A stretch of DNA of 64,000 nt, taken from contig SVEL01000005.1 in NCBI GenBank assembly GCA_015057425.1, positions 112,147 through 176,146 on the forward strand. Reading direction: 5' to 3'. The number at the start of each line of letters is the position of its first letter. Within the stretch, counting starts at the first letter, position 1. The position numbers were made by a program, and so were the translations under genes. Positions 45,229 through 54,155 of the stretch are shown piece after piece. Under the pieces are notes generated by a model. It did not search any database, was not told the origin of the DNA, and worked only from the letters and a program-made list of their open reading frames with translations. The DNA is from Lachnospiraceae bacterium (GTDB taxonomy: Bacteria > Bacillota > Clostridia > Lachnospirales > Lachnospiraceae).

Positions 45229-47436
45229 ATGAAAAATATAAAGAACTACTTATATATAGTTGTAATTATGATCATAGTTGCAGTGGTGGCTGTATATGGC
45301 GGTACCACTGCATCGGATGTATCAGATGACGGAAAAGTAACAGTGGCCCTTATGGAAAGTGAGGGCTTTATTGTTGTATCTGAAAATCCTGTTGTAATCG
45401 ATAAAGGCGAAGAGGCTGTTTTTGATATAGTTATATACAATAATTATTTTTTCAAGAAAAAAGATGGCGTAGAATACAAGGACGGAAAGCTTATATTTGA
45501 CCATATTCAGACAAGCTGCAACTTATATTACAATATGGGTCGTACATATAATGTGAGTTTGTCAGATGTTACAAACGGAACAGTAGAAATGGTCGGTAGC
45601 AGTGAGATTGAAGATGGTAATGAGGCGGCTGTACGTATAATACCTGATGAACATTATGAAATAGAATCTATAGTTGTTGGTGACAGGGAATATCCTCCGA
45701 TAAGCGGAGATATATTTAAATTTACCGTAAGAGAAGACTGTAATGTGCAGGTAAAGTTTGTGGGGGAACCTGTAAACTTTATGTATATGTCCAACAATCT
45801 TGGAACCGTCAATATAGGTAATCAGGTTGATGAGTACCACTACGGCGATGTTATAAATTTAGACTGTAATATGTCAGAAGATGTTAAGTTTAAAGGCTGG
45901 AGCATAGGCGGATATATAGAAGATGGCGGAGAAGTAATTGGCAATGAATCAAAATTGGATTACACTATTACTGAGGATACCATTTTGTATGCCAACTTTA
46001 AGGATGCGTATATATTTAATATTGCATTTAATGGAAATGAAGGAACTATTTCCGAAAAAATAGATATGGAATGCAGTGCCAATGTATATATTAATCTTCC
46101 GGTTAATAACGGCAAGATTAAAAGAAACGGATATACACTTATAGGATACAATACAAAGGCTGACGGAACAGGCAAATCATACGGATTAGGGGAAATGATT
46201 ATTATGCCTGAAGAAGATATGGAATTGTATGCCATGTGGATAAAAAATACAAAGAAGTCATACTTTGATTACACTGTGAAGAATGGTGTCGTAGTCATAA
46301 ACGGAGTGTCAGGTGCTGCCGATACAGTGAAAAAGCTTTGTATACCGCCGACAATTGACGGGAAAAAGGTTGTAGCCATAGGTGAAGGAGCATTTGCAGG
46401 GATTAATACTATTGAAGAAGTTATCATTCCAATTGGTATGGAAACTATAGGAAAAAATGCATTTTCGGGATGTAAAAATCTTACTACCGTATATTTACCG
46501 GAAACTTTAACTGATATGGATTCAACTGCATTTAGCGATTGTAATAAATTTACAAGGCTTAGAATTATGCCGTCACTTGCAAGGGCATATGATTATGACT
46601 ATGATGCAATTCTTGCGGATAAATATATGAGACTTAAGTACTCGACGGGAAAGAGAATTATACTGGTAGGCGGTTCCAATCTTACATTTGGTATTAATTC
46701 AGCTATGATAAAAGAACGTTTCAGTGATTATGATGTAATTAATTTCAGCGGTTCTTACCATTATGGTGTGGTTACGCCGTTTGAGCTTATAAAGGCCAAT
46801 GTGAGAGAAGACGACATCGTTATATTTATTCCGGAGTATTACAATACTACTTACGGAGAGAAGGAGCCGGAGTCTATAACTAACTGGCAATATATCGAAA
46901 GTAATTATGCAATACTTGAGGATATAAATATACAAAATACACCGGTATTGTTAGAGAAATACGTTACATATCTGATAAGGAAGCGGGAACTGCTTCCGGA
47001 AAAATTGAAAAATACTGATAGCGTATATGTACGTTCCGGTATTAATGAATACGGTGATTTGACAATTTACAGAAAACACAGGGCTAAGCTTGATATGGTT
47101 ATACCGCGTACAGACATCATAACTGATGCGGGAATGGACAGATATAACAATATGTGCAGAGAGCTTACTGAAAAAGGAGTAACCTGTCTGTTCTCATTTC
47201 CATCTGTTCACGGCGGCGATGAATATAAAGATTACCTTGAGGAAGAGACAAAGGAATTTATGACTCTCCTTGAAAGTAAACTTGACTCACGATATTGTAC
47301 GATTATTTCCAAATGTACTGATTATGCATTTGATGTCAGTCTCTTTTATGACAACAGATATCATCTTACTTTGGAAGGAGCAAAGAAAAGGACAAAGGTT
47401 CTTATCAGGGATTTGGAAGCTTACGGATTAAAATAA
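45229..47436 (+). CDS. Surface protein: InlB/Listeria-type and LRR repeats with an SGNH hydrolase-like domain
   Basis: A 735-residue protein anchored by one N-terminal membrane segment (5-25). Residues 100-260 contain InlB B-repeat-like domains, 263-342 a Listeria-Bacteroides repeat (G-Y-T-L-I-G-Y-N-T...M-E-L-Y-A-M-W), and 360-455 BspA-type leucine-rich repeats (I-G-E-G-A-F-A-G...I-G-K-N-A-F-S-G-C). The rest is SGNH-like: nucleophile S483 in V-G-G-S-N-L-T-F-G and a late D708-N-R-Y-H712 element. The downstream MBOAT gene suggests a DltD/AlgX-like part in acyl transfer to a surface polymer. Confidence 0.82.
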   Translation: MKNIKNYLYIVVIMIIVAVVAVYGGTTASDVSDDGKVTVALMESEGFIVVSENPVVIDKGEEAVFDIVIYNNYFFKKKDGVEYKDGKLIFDHIQTSCNLYYNMGRTYNVSLSDVTNGTVEMVGSSEIEDGNEAAVRIIPDEHYEIESIVVGDREYPPISGDIFKFTVREDCNVQVKFVGEPVNFMYMSNNLGTVNIGNQVDEYHYGDVINLDCNMSEDVKFKGWSIGGYIEDGGEVIGNESKLDYTITEDTILYANFKDAYIFNIAFNGNEGTISEKIDMECSANVYINLPVNNGKIKRNGYTLIGYNTKADGTGKSYGLGEMIIMPEEDMELYAMWIKNTKKSYFDYTVKNGVVVINGVSGAADTVKKLCIPPTIDGKKVVAIGEGAFAGINTIEEVIIPIGMETIGKNAFSGCKNLTTVYLPETLTDMDSTAFSDCNKFTRLRIMPSLARAYDYDYDAILADKYMRLKYSTGKRIILVGGSNLTFGINSAMIKERFSDYDVINFSGSYHYGVVTPFELIKANVREDDIVIFIPEYYNTTYGEKEPESITNWQYIESNYAILEDINIQNTPVLLEKYVTYLIRKRELLPEKLKNTDSVYVRSGINEYGDLTIYRKHRAKLDMVIPRTDIITDAGMDRYNNMCRELTEKGVTCLFSFPSVHGGDEYKDYLEEETKEFMTLLESKLDSRYCTIISKCTDYAFDVSLFYDNRYHLTLEGAKKRTKVLIRDLEAYGLK

Positions 47437-47471
47437 TATACATTTTACTAACATGCATAGGAAGAAAATAT

Positions 47472-48884
47472 ATGAGTTTGACATCATTGACATATTTGAT
47501 ATTTCTGTTGATATGCGTATGTGCGTATTACATTTTACCTAAACAGGCAAGACAATATCTCTTGCTTGGTTTTAGTGTGTTCTTTTACGGATATGTCATG
47601 CCGGAACAGCTGCTTATAATGATGGTGTATATCTGGATAGTATTTGTTGTGGGCAGACTGATAGATAAATGTGCCGATAAAGCGAAGAAAACTTTGCTTG
47701 TGGCAGGAATTATGGTCAGTGTGGGATTTTTATTCTTTTATAAATACCTTAATTTCACGATATCACTTTTCGGTGGTACAGACAAAACATTATCACTTAT
47801 AGTTCCTATGGGTATATCTTACATTACATTTCAGTGTATATCATACATGGTGGAAGTTTATAAAGGGAAGATGCCGGTTATAACCAATCCGGTTTCGTTC
47901 TTTGTATATACATTATTGTTTATGAAAGTGACGGCAGGGCCTATAGAAGAACCAAAGTCATTTTTTGATAATCTGTATAGGGATAATGCTATAGAGTGGA
48001 AAGGCATATTGGAAGCATTGGGATTGATAGCCATGGGCTTTGTAAAGAAAATGGTTGTCGCTGATGCATTGGCTCCATATGTGGCAATGACCATGGACAG
48101 CCCGGAGGGAAAAGATGGTTTGTCTATATTGTTGGCTGTATTTATGTATTCTCTTCAGATATATTTTGACTTCTCAGGTTATACGGATATAGCCAGAGGC
48201 TCAGCTAAGCTGTTTGGAATATCCTTAACTGAGAACTTTAAGCATCCGTATATGTCCAAAAGCATTAGAGAATTCTGGCGCAGATGGCATATCAGCCTGT
48301 CAGATTGGCTTAAGAACTATATTTATTTTCCGTTGGGAGGAAGCCGTGTAGGTGTCTTTCGCAGATATCTAAATATAATTATAGTATTTTTAGTAAGCGG
48401 TATATGGCATGGAGCGTCATTTAACTTTATTATATGGGGACTTCTTCATGGTATATATCAGGTTATAGAGATAATCCTTGAACCGGCTATGGTGAAAGTG
48501 CGAAGAGTGCTTCATATAAAAGAAGAAGGGTTGTTACACAAAACAGTATCAGGTGTCAGGACATTTATACTGGTTATGATAGCGTGGGTATTTTTCAGGG
48601 CGGCTACATTAGGTCAGGCATTAGCCATAATTAAGGGATTATTCACCCCATGGAAAAATATTGTGTACGTGTATGAAAATTCCCTGCCGGATGCAAAACT
48701 TCTGATACTTGTAGCAGTAGCAATTGCTTTTGTGTGGATAGGTGAAATGTGGTGTAAGAAAGCAACGAAATTAAATATAAAGGTATTTGCCTTAAGTGTG
48801 GTGTCCGTCTGGCTGGTTTTAGTTGCCATGATATTTACATCAGGAACTGATACGGTAAATTCATTTATCTACTTTGACTTTTAA
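47472..48884 (+). CDS. MBOAT-family O-acyltransferase (AlgI/DltB type)
   Basis: A 470-residue membrane protein with about ten segments. MBOAT signatures are M-G-I-S-Y-I-T-F-Q near residue 115, F-D-F-S-G-Y-T-D-I-A-R-G, R-E-F-W-R-R-W-H-I-S-L-S-D-W-L and the catalytic His in V-S-G-I-W-H-G-A-S-F. It would pass an acyl group across the membrane to a partner that modifies a cell-wall polymer or polysaccharide. It sits between two SGNH-like genes, the usual companions, in a tight operon (35 and 23 bases). Confidence 0.94.
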   Translation: MSLTSLTYLIFLLICVCAYYILPKQARQYLLLGFSVFFYGYVMPEQLLIMMVYIWIVFVVGRLIDKCADKAKKTLLVAGIMVSVGFLFFYKYLNFTISLFGGTDKTLSLIVPMGISYITFQCISYMVEVYKGKMPVITNPVSFFVYTLLFMKVTAGPIEEPKSFFDNLYRDNAIEWKGILEALGLIAMGFVKKMVVADALAPYVAMTMDSPEGKDGLSILLAVFMYSLQIYFDFSGYTDIARGSAKLFGISLTENFKHPYMSKSIREFWRRWHISLSDWLKNYIYFPLGGSRVGVFRRYLNIIIVFLVSGIWHGASFNFIIWGLLHGIYQVIEIILEPAMVKVRRVLHIKEEGLLHKTVSGVRTFILVMIAWVFFRAATLGQALAIIKGLFTPWKNIVYVYENSLPDAKLLILVAVAIAFVWIGEMWCKKATKLNIKVFALSVVSVWLVLVAMIFTSGTDTVNSFIYFDF

Positions 48885-48907
48885 GAAAATAATGAGCGGA
48901 GCGGTAT

Positions 48908-50341
48908 ATGGCTGATAGAAAATTGTTGATAAAATTAATAATATACATATCACTTATTTTGGCTGTGGTTGCCATACCTTTTGCGGGTATTTATGTGTAT
49001 GCAACAAGTCTGCCTGCTACATACAAAGAATCATATTATGCAGCATTGCCGTTAAAATATGACAGACTTTATGATGTAAAAGGTGAGAAAATAATAGTGA
49101 TAGGCGGTTCGTCCGTTGCCTTTGGAATAGACAGTAAGCTTGTGGAACAGGAGCTTGGGATGCCATGCGTAAACTTTGGTTTATATGCAGCGTTTGGGCT
49201 TAAGCCAATGCTTGATTTGTCCGAAGGGGCTGTGGGCGAAGGCGATATCGTAATCATAGCACCTGAGCTGAGCACGCAGATGTACTCTGATTATGTAGGG
49301 TACGATTATCTTCTTCAGGCGTGTGAACAGAGAAGCGATATGGCATTTGACTTGGGATTAACTTATGCTGCGGGCTTTTTATCAAAGTTTCCGTCATATA
49401 TAAAAGATGCCGGAAAGTTAGAAAAGCTTGGTGGATTGAAGGTAAAAGGAATATATGCCGCCGGGTCGTTTGATGAATATGGAGATATAGTGTATGAGCG
49501 TGATGTAAATGTAATGGACGGAATGTATTCGGCTGATAATCTTCCTGAAATAAAAGAGTCAATGATATCAGATGAGTTTGCGAAAATGGTAAATGACTAT
49601 GCAAGGAAGGCAGAGAATAAAGGAGCGAAGGTTTATTTTGGCTTCTGCCCGGTCAATGAATTGTCGGCAGCAGATATATCATCTGAAGACAGAAAAGCAT
49701 TTGTGGAAAAGCTTGACGAAAGCCTGGATGTGGAAATAATAGCATCATTGGAAGACCATATATTTGAAGCAGGATATTTCTACGATTCCAATTTCCATAC
49801 AAATGATGCAGGGACTGTATTGAACACGGTTTTACTGATTAATGATATCAAAAGAGTAACTTTAGAAAAAATGACAGCTACAAATATAGAAATACCGAAA
49901 GCGCCGGCTGCTACTACAGAAGATGAGGCGATTGCTTCGGGAACGTGGGAAGGCTTTAAATATGTAGTAACATCATCCGGGGTAACCATAACGGGATTAT
50001 CTCAGGAAGGATTGGAGCTTGAGAAACTTGAAATTCCATCACAGATAGAAAACTATGTTGTTATAAAGATAGATGACAAAGCATTTGCCGGATGCTGTGC
50101 AAAAGAAATAGTGCTTCCGGAAAGCATCACGGTTTTGTCAGCAGGTATATTTAGTGAAGCAAATGAGCTTGCTAAGGTGGTATTGCAAAGTAAGACATTG
50201 CCTGAGGTGGGAAACAGCCTGCTAAACGGAGCAAACAGTGATGTGAAAATATATGTACCGGAAGAATTGTATTCAATATATGTGACAGATTATTTCTGGG
50301 GTGCATATGCAGATAGATTAAAGAGTTACGGTGATAATTAG
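48908..50341 (+). CDS. SGNH hydrolase-like protein with C-terminal BspA-type LRR
   Basis: A 477-residue protein with an N-terminal membrane anchor (10-32). The SGNH part (50-310) has nucleophile S68 in I-G-G-S-S-V-A-F-G-I-D, the block V-N-F-G-L-Y and a terminal D293-S-N-F-H297 element where the strict family pattern is D-x-x-H. Residues 340-470 carry a BspA-like leucine-rich module (I-D-D-K-A-F-A-G-C...L-P-E-S-I-T-V-L). It probably completes the acyl transfer started by the MBOAT protein. It resembles the SGNH part of the gene at 45229 in layout but with the repeats on the other side. Confidence 0.82.
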   Translation: MADRKLLIKLIIYISLILAVVAIPFAGIYVYATSLPATYKESYYAALPLKYDRLYDVKGEKIIVIGGSSVAFGIDSKLVEQELGMPCVNFGLYAAFGLKPMLDLSEGAVGEGDIVIIAPELSTQMYSDYVGYDYLLQACEQRSDMAFDLGLTYAAGFLSKFPSYIKDAGKLEKLGGLKVKGIYAAGSFDEYGDIVYERDVNVMDGMYSADNLPEIKESMISDEFAKMVNDYARKAENKGAKVYFGFCPVNELSAADISSEDRKAFVEKLDESLDVEIIASLEDHIFEAGYFYDSNFHTNDAGTVLNTVLLINDIKRVTLEKMTATNIEIPKAPAATTEDEAIASGTWEGFKYVVTSSGVTITGLSQEGLELEKLEIPSQIENYVVIKIDDKAFAGCCAKEIVLPESITVLSAGIFSEANELAKVVLQSKTLPEVGNSLLNGANSDVKIYVPEELYSIYVTDYFWGAYADRLKSYGDN

Positions 50342-50369
50342 AAAGATAAAGAATGGAGAGGTAGCTAAG

Positions 50370-52430
50370 ATGAAGAATGTAAAAATTATAATCGGCACAA
50401 TTACGCTTATGATGCTGTTGCTTTGCGTCGCATGCGGAAGTAATAAGAAGACAAACAAGGAAACTACAAAGAAAACAGAGATGTCAGAGTCTGACAAGAC
50501 AGATGAATCAGAAAGAGGCACGAAAGACACGGCGGATAAGGAAGATGAAACTACATCGGTTACACCGGGTGATAATGACAGTGAAGATGAAACTACATCA
50601 GCTACACCGGGAACTAATGACAGCACGGAGAAAACTACGGCTGATACAACAGATGAAACGGAAAAAACTACTGAAAATAATCAGAATCAGCAGCAGGCTA
50701 CTACAAAACCATCAGGTGGACAGTCAGGTGGTTCTACGGGTGGACAGACAGGAGGCTCCACGGGAGGTGATTCCACCGATAAGGATACGGATTTAGATGT
50801 ACTGGTTGACTATGTTATTCTTAATTTCACCAATTCATCTATGAATCAGTTAGAAAAAGCTTTGGCAATACACGATTATTTGACATGTATGGTCGATTTT
50901 GATTATGCAGATTACGTGTCGGGAAAAGTTTCTGACCAGAGTAAGACCGCCCTTGGAGTGTTACGATACAAAAGTGCTGTATCAGAAGGATATGCACAGG
51001 CATTTTATGAGATTTGTAAAGCGGCAGGATTTGAAGTAAAGGTAGTGTCCGGAACAGCTGTAAACGGCGTGAAAAAAGGATATCAGCCACATACATGGAA
51101 CCAGATTAAGATAGATAATGTCTGGTACAATGTTGATGTAATGTTAGATGACCCTGCATATGAAGATAAAGGTAATCATCCGAGCGAAATCATTATGAAT
51201 AGCTGGGACTATTTCCTTATATCGGATGCAACATTAAAAACAGACCATAAAGTAAACGGTTCAGTGCAAACCTGTACAAGTGATTACAGTAGTGAAAAAA
51301 TCGCCAAAGCAATAGCAACTACATCAGTAGGCCGTGCATGCGAGTATATAACCGGGGCAACCAATCTGACTGATATAGTAAACAGTTACAGCGGCGGATT
51401 TGAAGTATATATGGTGGGTGGTGCCGAAACAGCCAAAAATCTGGTAGATAAGGCAATAAGCTCAACTACAAAACCATTTAGAGAAATGGGTGCAGTCGAC
51501 ACAAGAAGAGGAATTGCAAAAATCAATGTTATTCCTATAGGCGGATTAACATATGTAGCTACTTTGGATGAGATGGTGTCTAAAATAAAAGCAGACAGGG
51601 ATAGTATGGAAGATTTCTTTTTCAGATATATTAACCCAAATGTTGCAGATAGCGAAGAGATGAATAGGCTTATAGAGACGACACTTAATAAAGCCGGTAT
51701 AGAGGCATTTGTATCACTTTATAGCGGAGAACTGCGTTATGGACGATTGGACTTTTCATTAAGTGAAAATCCCGAACGTGTACAGGTTATTCAAGATTTT
51801 GCCGAACTTAAAGATTGTATGTCTACAGTCCAGTTTGTACATTATGTCGGCAATGAATTTACAAATGACCAATGTGCTGCGGAATTCTTGAAAAATGGCA
51901 TATATCCCGGAAATTATCAAATCTTATGGTATTACAACGGGGTTCAGTGTATATCGGTAAGTGAACTTGAAAGTGTAGAATATTATGACAGTATAGAAAC
52001 ACTTAAGAAAGACATAAAAAATCGTGGTTTTTCAGCTGTAAAAGGCAAGAGAATAGCCGTAAATGCAGGTGATAAGATTTATAATTCAAGTACATACCGA
52101 GACGATTTTATGTTTGAAATGGGATTTGAATTTACTGCTACGGAATTTAACAAAGAATACGGTCATCTTATAATGGAGCTTCAATCCATAGATGAAAATG
52201 TATATGTGTCAAAGAATTTGGAAGAATTTATAGAAGATATAAACACGGCAAAGGGTAAAAATGCATTGAATAAAGCACAGTTTTACTGCAAACTTATCGA
52301 CAACGCATTTGATGGTTATACAAAAGCAGAAAACCTGGTAGCAGCAACCGGCTGTAACGTAACCCTCAAATCATGCGGAGGCCTTATGGGTGATGGCAGT
52401 CTGCTATATTGGATAATAGAGTTGGGGTAA
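50370..52430 (+). CDS. Lipoprotein with transglutaminase-like domain, catalytic Cys replaced by Ser
   Basis: A 686-residue lipoprotein (lipobox L-L-C-V-A-C-G). A Thr/Glu/Asp and Gly/Ser linker runs to about residue 145, with two near-identical T-T-S-x-T-P-G repeats. The transglutaminase-like fold (150-270) keeps His in P-H-T-W-N-Q-I and Asp in N-V-D-V-M-L-D-D, but the nucleophile place reads A-V-S205-E-G-Y-A where Cys is expected. The region beyond 300 has no recognised domain. ATG 50370 is chosen for GGAGAGG upstream. It closes the acylation cluster and may be a non-enzymatic binding protein. Confidence 0.8.
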   Translation: MKNVKIIIGTITLMMLLLCVACGSNKKTNKETTKKTEMSESDKTDESERGTKDTADKEDETTSVTPGDNDSEDETTSATPGTNDSTEKTTADTTDETEKTTENNQNQQQATTKPSGGQSGGSTGGQTGGSTGGDSTDKDTDLDVLVDYVILNFTNSSMNQLEKALAIHDYLTCMVDFDYADYVSGKVSDQSKTALGVLRYKSAVSEGYAQAFYEICKAAGFEVKVVSGTAVNGVKKGYQPHTWNQIKIDNVWYNVDVMLDDPAYEDKGNHPSEIIMNSWDYFLISDATLKTDHKVNGSVQTCTSDYSSEKIAKAIATTSVGRACEYITGATNLTDIVNSYSGGFEVYMVGGAETAKNLVDKAISSTTKPFREMGAVDTRRGIAKINVIPIGGLTYVATLDEMVSKIKADRDSMEDFFFRYINPNVADSEEMNRLIETTLNKAGIEAFVSLYSGELRYGRLDFSLSENPERVQVIQDFAELKDCMSTVQFVHYVGNEFTNDQCAAEFLKNGIYPGNYQILWYYNGVQCISVSELESVEYYDSIETLKKDIKNRGFSAVKGKRIAVNAGDKIYNSSTYRDDFMFEMGFEFTATEFNKEYGHLIMELQSIDENVYVSKNLEEFIEDINTAKGKNALNKAQFYCKLIDNAFDGYTKAENLVAATGCNVTLKSCGGLMGDGSLLYWIIELG

Positions 52431-52474
52431 GGAGTAAAGATGGAGGAGAGTAGGTTTTAGGTAGGGAGAAAAAT

Positions 52475-52522
52475 GATAGCATTTCGGTGGTAAGTTGGTT
52501 ACTGCCGAGGTGCTATTTTTTT
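52475..52522 (+). terminator. Long stem terminator, copy 1 of a repeated element
   Basis: GATAGCATTTCGGTGGTAA pairs with TTACTGCCGAGGTGCTATT, using several G-U pairs, then a T-run. A close copy lies at 60808-60854. Confidence 0.75.
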
Positions 52523-52557
52523 AATAGATGTTAATGCACAGAGTTAAAAATATAAAA

Positions 52558-52642
52558 TTAATTTACCTGTCAGGTAAATTAAAACTGTTGACGATAATGA
52601 AAATAAATGGTAGAATTAATTTACCGGGGAGGTAAATTAATT
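52558..52642 (+). promoter_or_regulatory. Twin-palindrome operator region of higBA
   Basis: Two copies of TTAATTTACC-N5-GGTAAATTAA, at 52558-52582 and 52616-52640 (arms of the second extend to 52614-52642). They bracket the promoter: the first ends six bases before the -35 and the second covers the -10. This is the classic layout for repression by a DNA-binding antitoxin dimer. Confidence 0.85.
52588..52616 (+). promoter_or_regulatory. higBA promoter
   Basis: TTGACG, 17-base spacer, TAGAAT, enclosed by the two palindromes. Confidence 0.8.
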
Positions 52643-52661
52643 TGGAAGGAGGGGTGTGCCA

Positions 52662-52958
52662 TTGCAAATTGAATATAGAACAAAAGGATTAGAAAAGGTG
52701 TGTGAAAATTATTCAGAAGCAGAAAAAAAGCACGGTTGTGCAATGGCAGAAAAGATACATCAAAGGATAGATGAAATTAAAGCTGCAACAAATGTGGAAA
52801 TGATGATACAATTTAAAATTGGCAGATGTCATCAACTGAAAGGAGATAGGAAAAATCAATATGCAGTAGATTTAGTACATCCATATCGCCTTGTTTTTGA
52901 AAAAATAGGCAAGGAAATTCAAATTGCGAATATTATGGAAATAGTTGATTATCACTAA
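52662..52958 (+). CDS. higB: HigB-type toxin (RelE superfamily)
   Basis: A 98-residue toxin-like protein. The pattern A-A-T-N-V-E-M-M...I-G-R-C-H-Q-L-K-G-D-R-K-N-Q-Y-A-V-D-L and Y-R-L-V-F-E is that of HigB/RelE mRNA interferases, with basic and His/Arg residues in the expected active region. TTG 52662 is favoured because AAGGAGG is nine bases upstream; GTG 52656 would leave only three bases. It precedes the antitoxin gene, as is usual for higBA and the reverse of most toxin-antitoxin pairs. Confidence 0.85.
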   Translation: MQIEYRTKGLEKVCENYSEAEKKHGCAMAEKIHQRIDEIKAATNVEMMIQFKIGRCHQLKGDRKNQYAVDLVHPYRLVFEKIGKEIQIANIMEIVDYH

Positions 52959-52988
52959 TATTGGTTTTAATGATTAGGAGGTTTTGAA

Positions 52989-54041
52989 ATGGAGAGAAGT
53001 CGTGGGTTTATAGCTACACCACCAGGTGCAACTATTAAAGAACAGATTATCGATAGAGGAATGAGCCAAAAAGAGTTTGCTATGAGGATGGGGATGTCGG
53101 AAAAACATATTAGCAAATTGATTAATGGAGAGGTACATCTTACAGTAGATATGGCGAGACGTTTGGAATTGGTTTTGGGAGTTCCGCTTCAGTTTTGGTG
53201 CAACTTGGAAACGATTTATAGAGAGAAGTTGGCCAAAGTGATAGAAGAAAATGCTATGGATGCGGATATTTTATTGGCAAAGAAATTTCCATATAAGGAA
53301 ATGGCTCAGAACGGTTGGGTAGAAGAAACAGCAAAAGTAGAAGATAAAGTCATTAATTTAAGGAAGTTTTTTGAAGTAGTACAGTTAGACATGCTGCAAT
53401 GTAGTCTGATTCCGGCAGGAATAGCTTGTAGAAAATTATCTGAGACAGAAAAAAGTTATTATGCACTATTGGCATGGGCACAAAAAGCGAAACTAGAAGG
53501 TAGAAAAGTTAAAACGGAACCCATTGATATTAAGTTATTGAAAAAATCAATTCCTGAAATAAGAAAGATGACAAGAATGCCCGCAAGAGAATTTTGCAAG
53601 AAGTTGTCTGCATTATTGGCTGAATGTGGGATAGCAATCGTGTTTTTGCCTCATATAGGGGGATCTTTTTTGCATGGAGCAACATTTTATGATGGAAATA
53701 AAATAGTTTTAGGTTTAACGGTTAGAGGCAAAGATGCAGATAAATTTTGGTTTAGCCTTTTTCATGAGTTAGCACATATAATTTATGGACATATTGGCAA
53801 GATAGATGGAACAACAGACGAGGATGAAAAGGTTGCAGATTTATACGCATCAGAAACATTAATTCCGGAAGAAAGATTTAATGCATTTGCCCAAAGTGGA
53901 AATATTACAGAAAGCAAAATTAAACAGTTTGCAGATGAAGAAGGAATTGATGCGGGAATTGTTTTGGGCCGTCTTCAAAAATATGGATATGTACAGTATG
54001 GTTGGTACAAAAACTTGAAAAAGCAATATATAATTGTGTGA
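52989..54041 (+). CDS. higA: HigA-type antitoxin with ImmA/IrrE metallopeptidase domain
   Basis: A 350-residue fusion. Residues 10-75 are an XRE/HigA helix-turn-helix (G-A-T-I-K-E-Q...S-Q-K-E-F-A-M-R-M-G-M-S-E-K-H-I-S-K-L-I-N-G), which should bind the palindromes upstream. Residues 180-320 form an ImmA/IrrE domain with the zinc motif F-H-E-L-A-H-I-I-Y-G-H, plus a Glu/Asp-rich follow-up helix. The peptidase may cleave a partner, possibly linking stress to release of the toxin. AGGAGG precedes the ATG; higB ends 30 bases before. Confidence 0.9.
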   Translation: MERSRGFIATPPGATIKEQIIDRGMSQKEFAMRMGMSEKHISKLINGEVHLTVDMARRLELVLGVPLQFWCNLETIYREKLAKVIEENAMDADILLAKKFPYKEMAQNGWVEETAKVEDKVINLRKFFEVVQLDMLQCSLIPAGIACRKLSETEKSYYALLAWAQKAKLEGRKVKTEPIDIKLLKKSIPEIRKMTRMPAREFCKKLSALLAECGIAIVFLPHIGGSFLHGATFYDGNKIVLGLTVRGKDADKFWFSLFHELAHIIYGHIGKIDGTTDEDEKVADLYASETLIPEERFNAFAQSGNITESKIKQFADEEGIDAGIVLGRLQKYGYVQYGWYKNLKKQYIIV

Positions 54042-54075
54042 AGACCACTGGATTTTCAAGAAAGCAGATTGCGTT

Positions 54076-54127
54076 AACTGATAGTACACTCTTTACAGGA
54101 CACCTAGTAAGGAGTGTGCTATCAGTT
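54076..54127. repeat. 52-base inverted repeat between convergent genes
   Basis: Arms of 21 bases (54076-54096 and 54107-54127) match with two mismatches around the ten-base loop AGGACACCTA. There is no T-run. It could be a bidirectional terminator or a small palindromic element between higA and the convergent CotH gene. Confidence 0.65.
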
Positions 54128-54155
54128 AGGTGGGGTGGTTCTTTTCCTCTATCTC

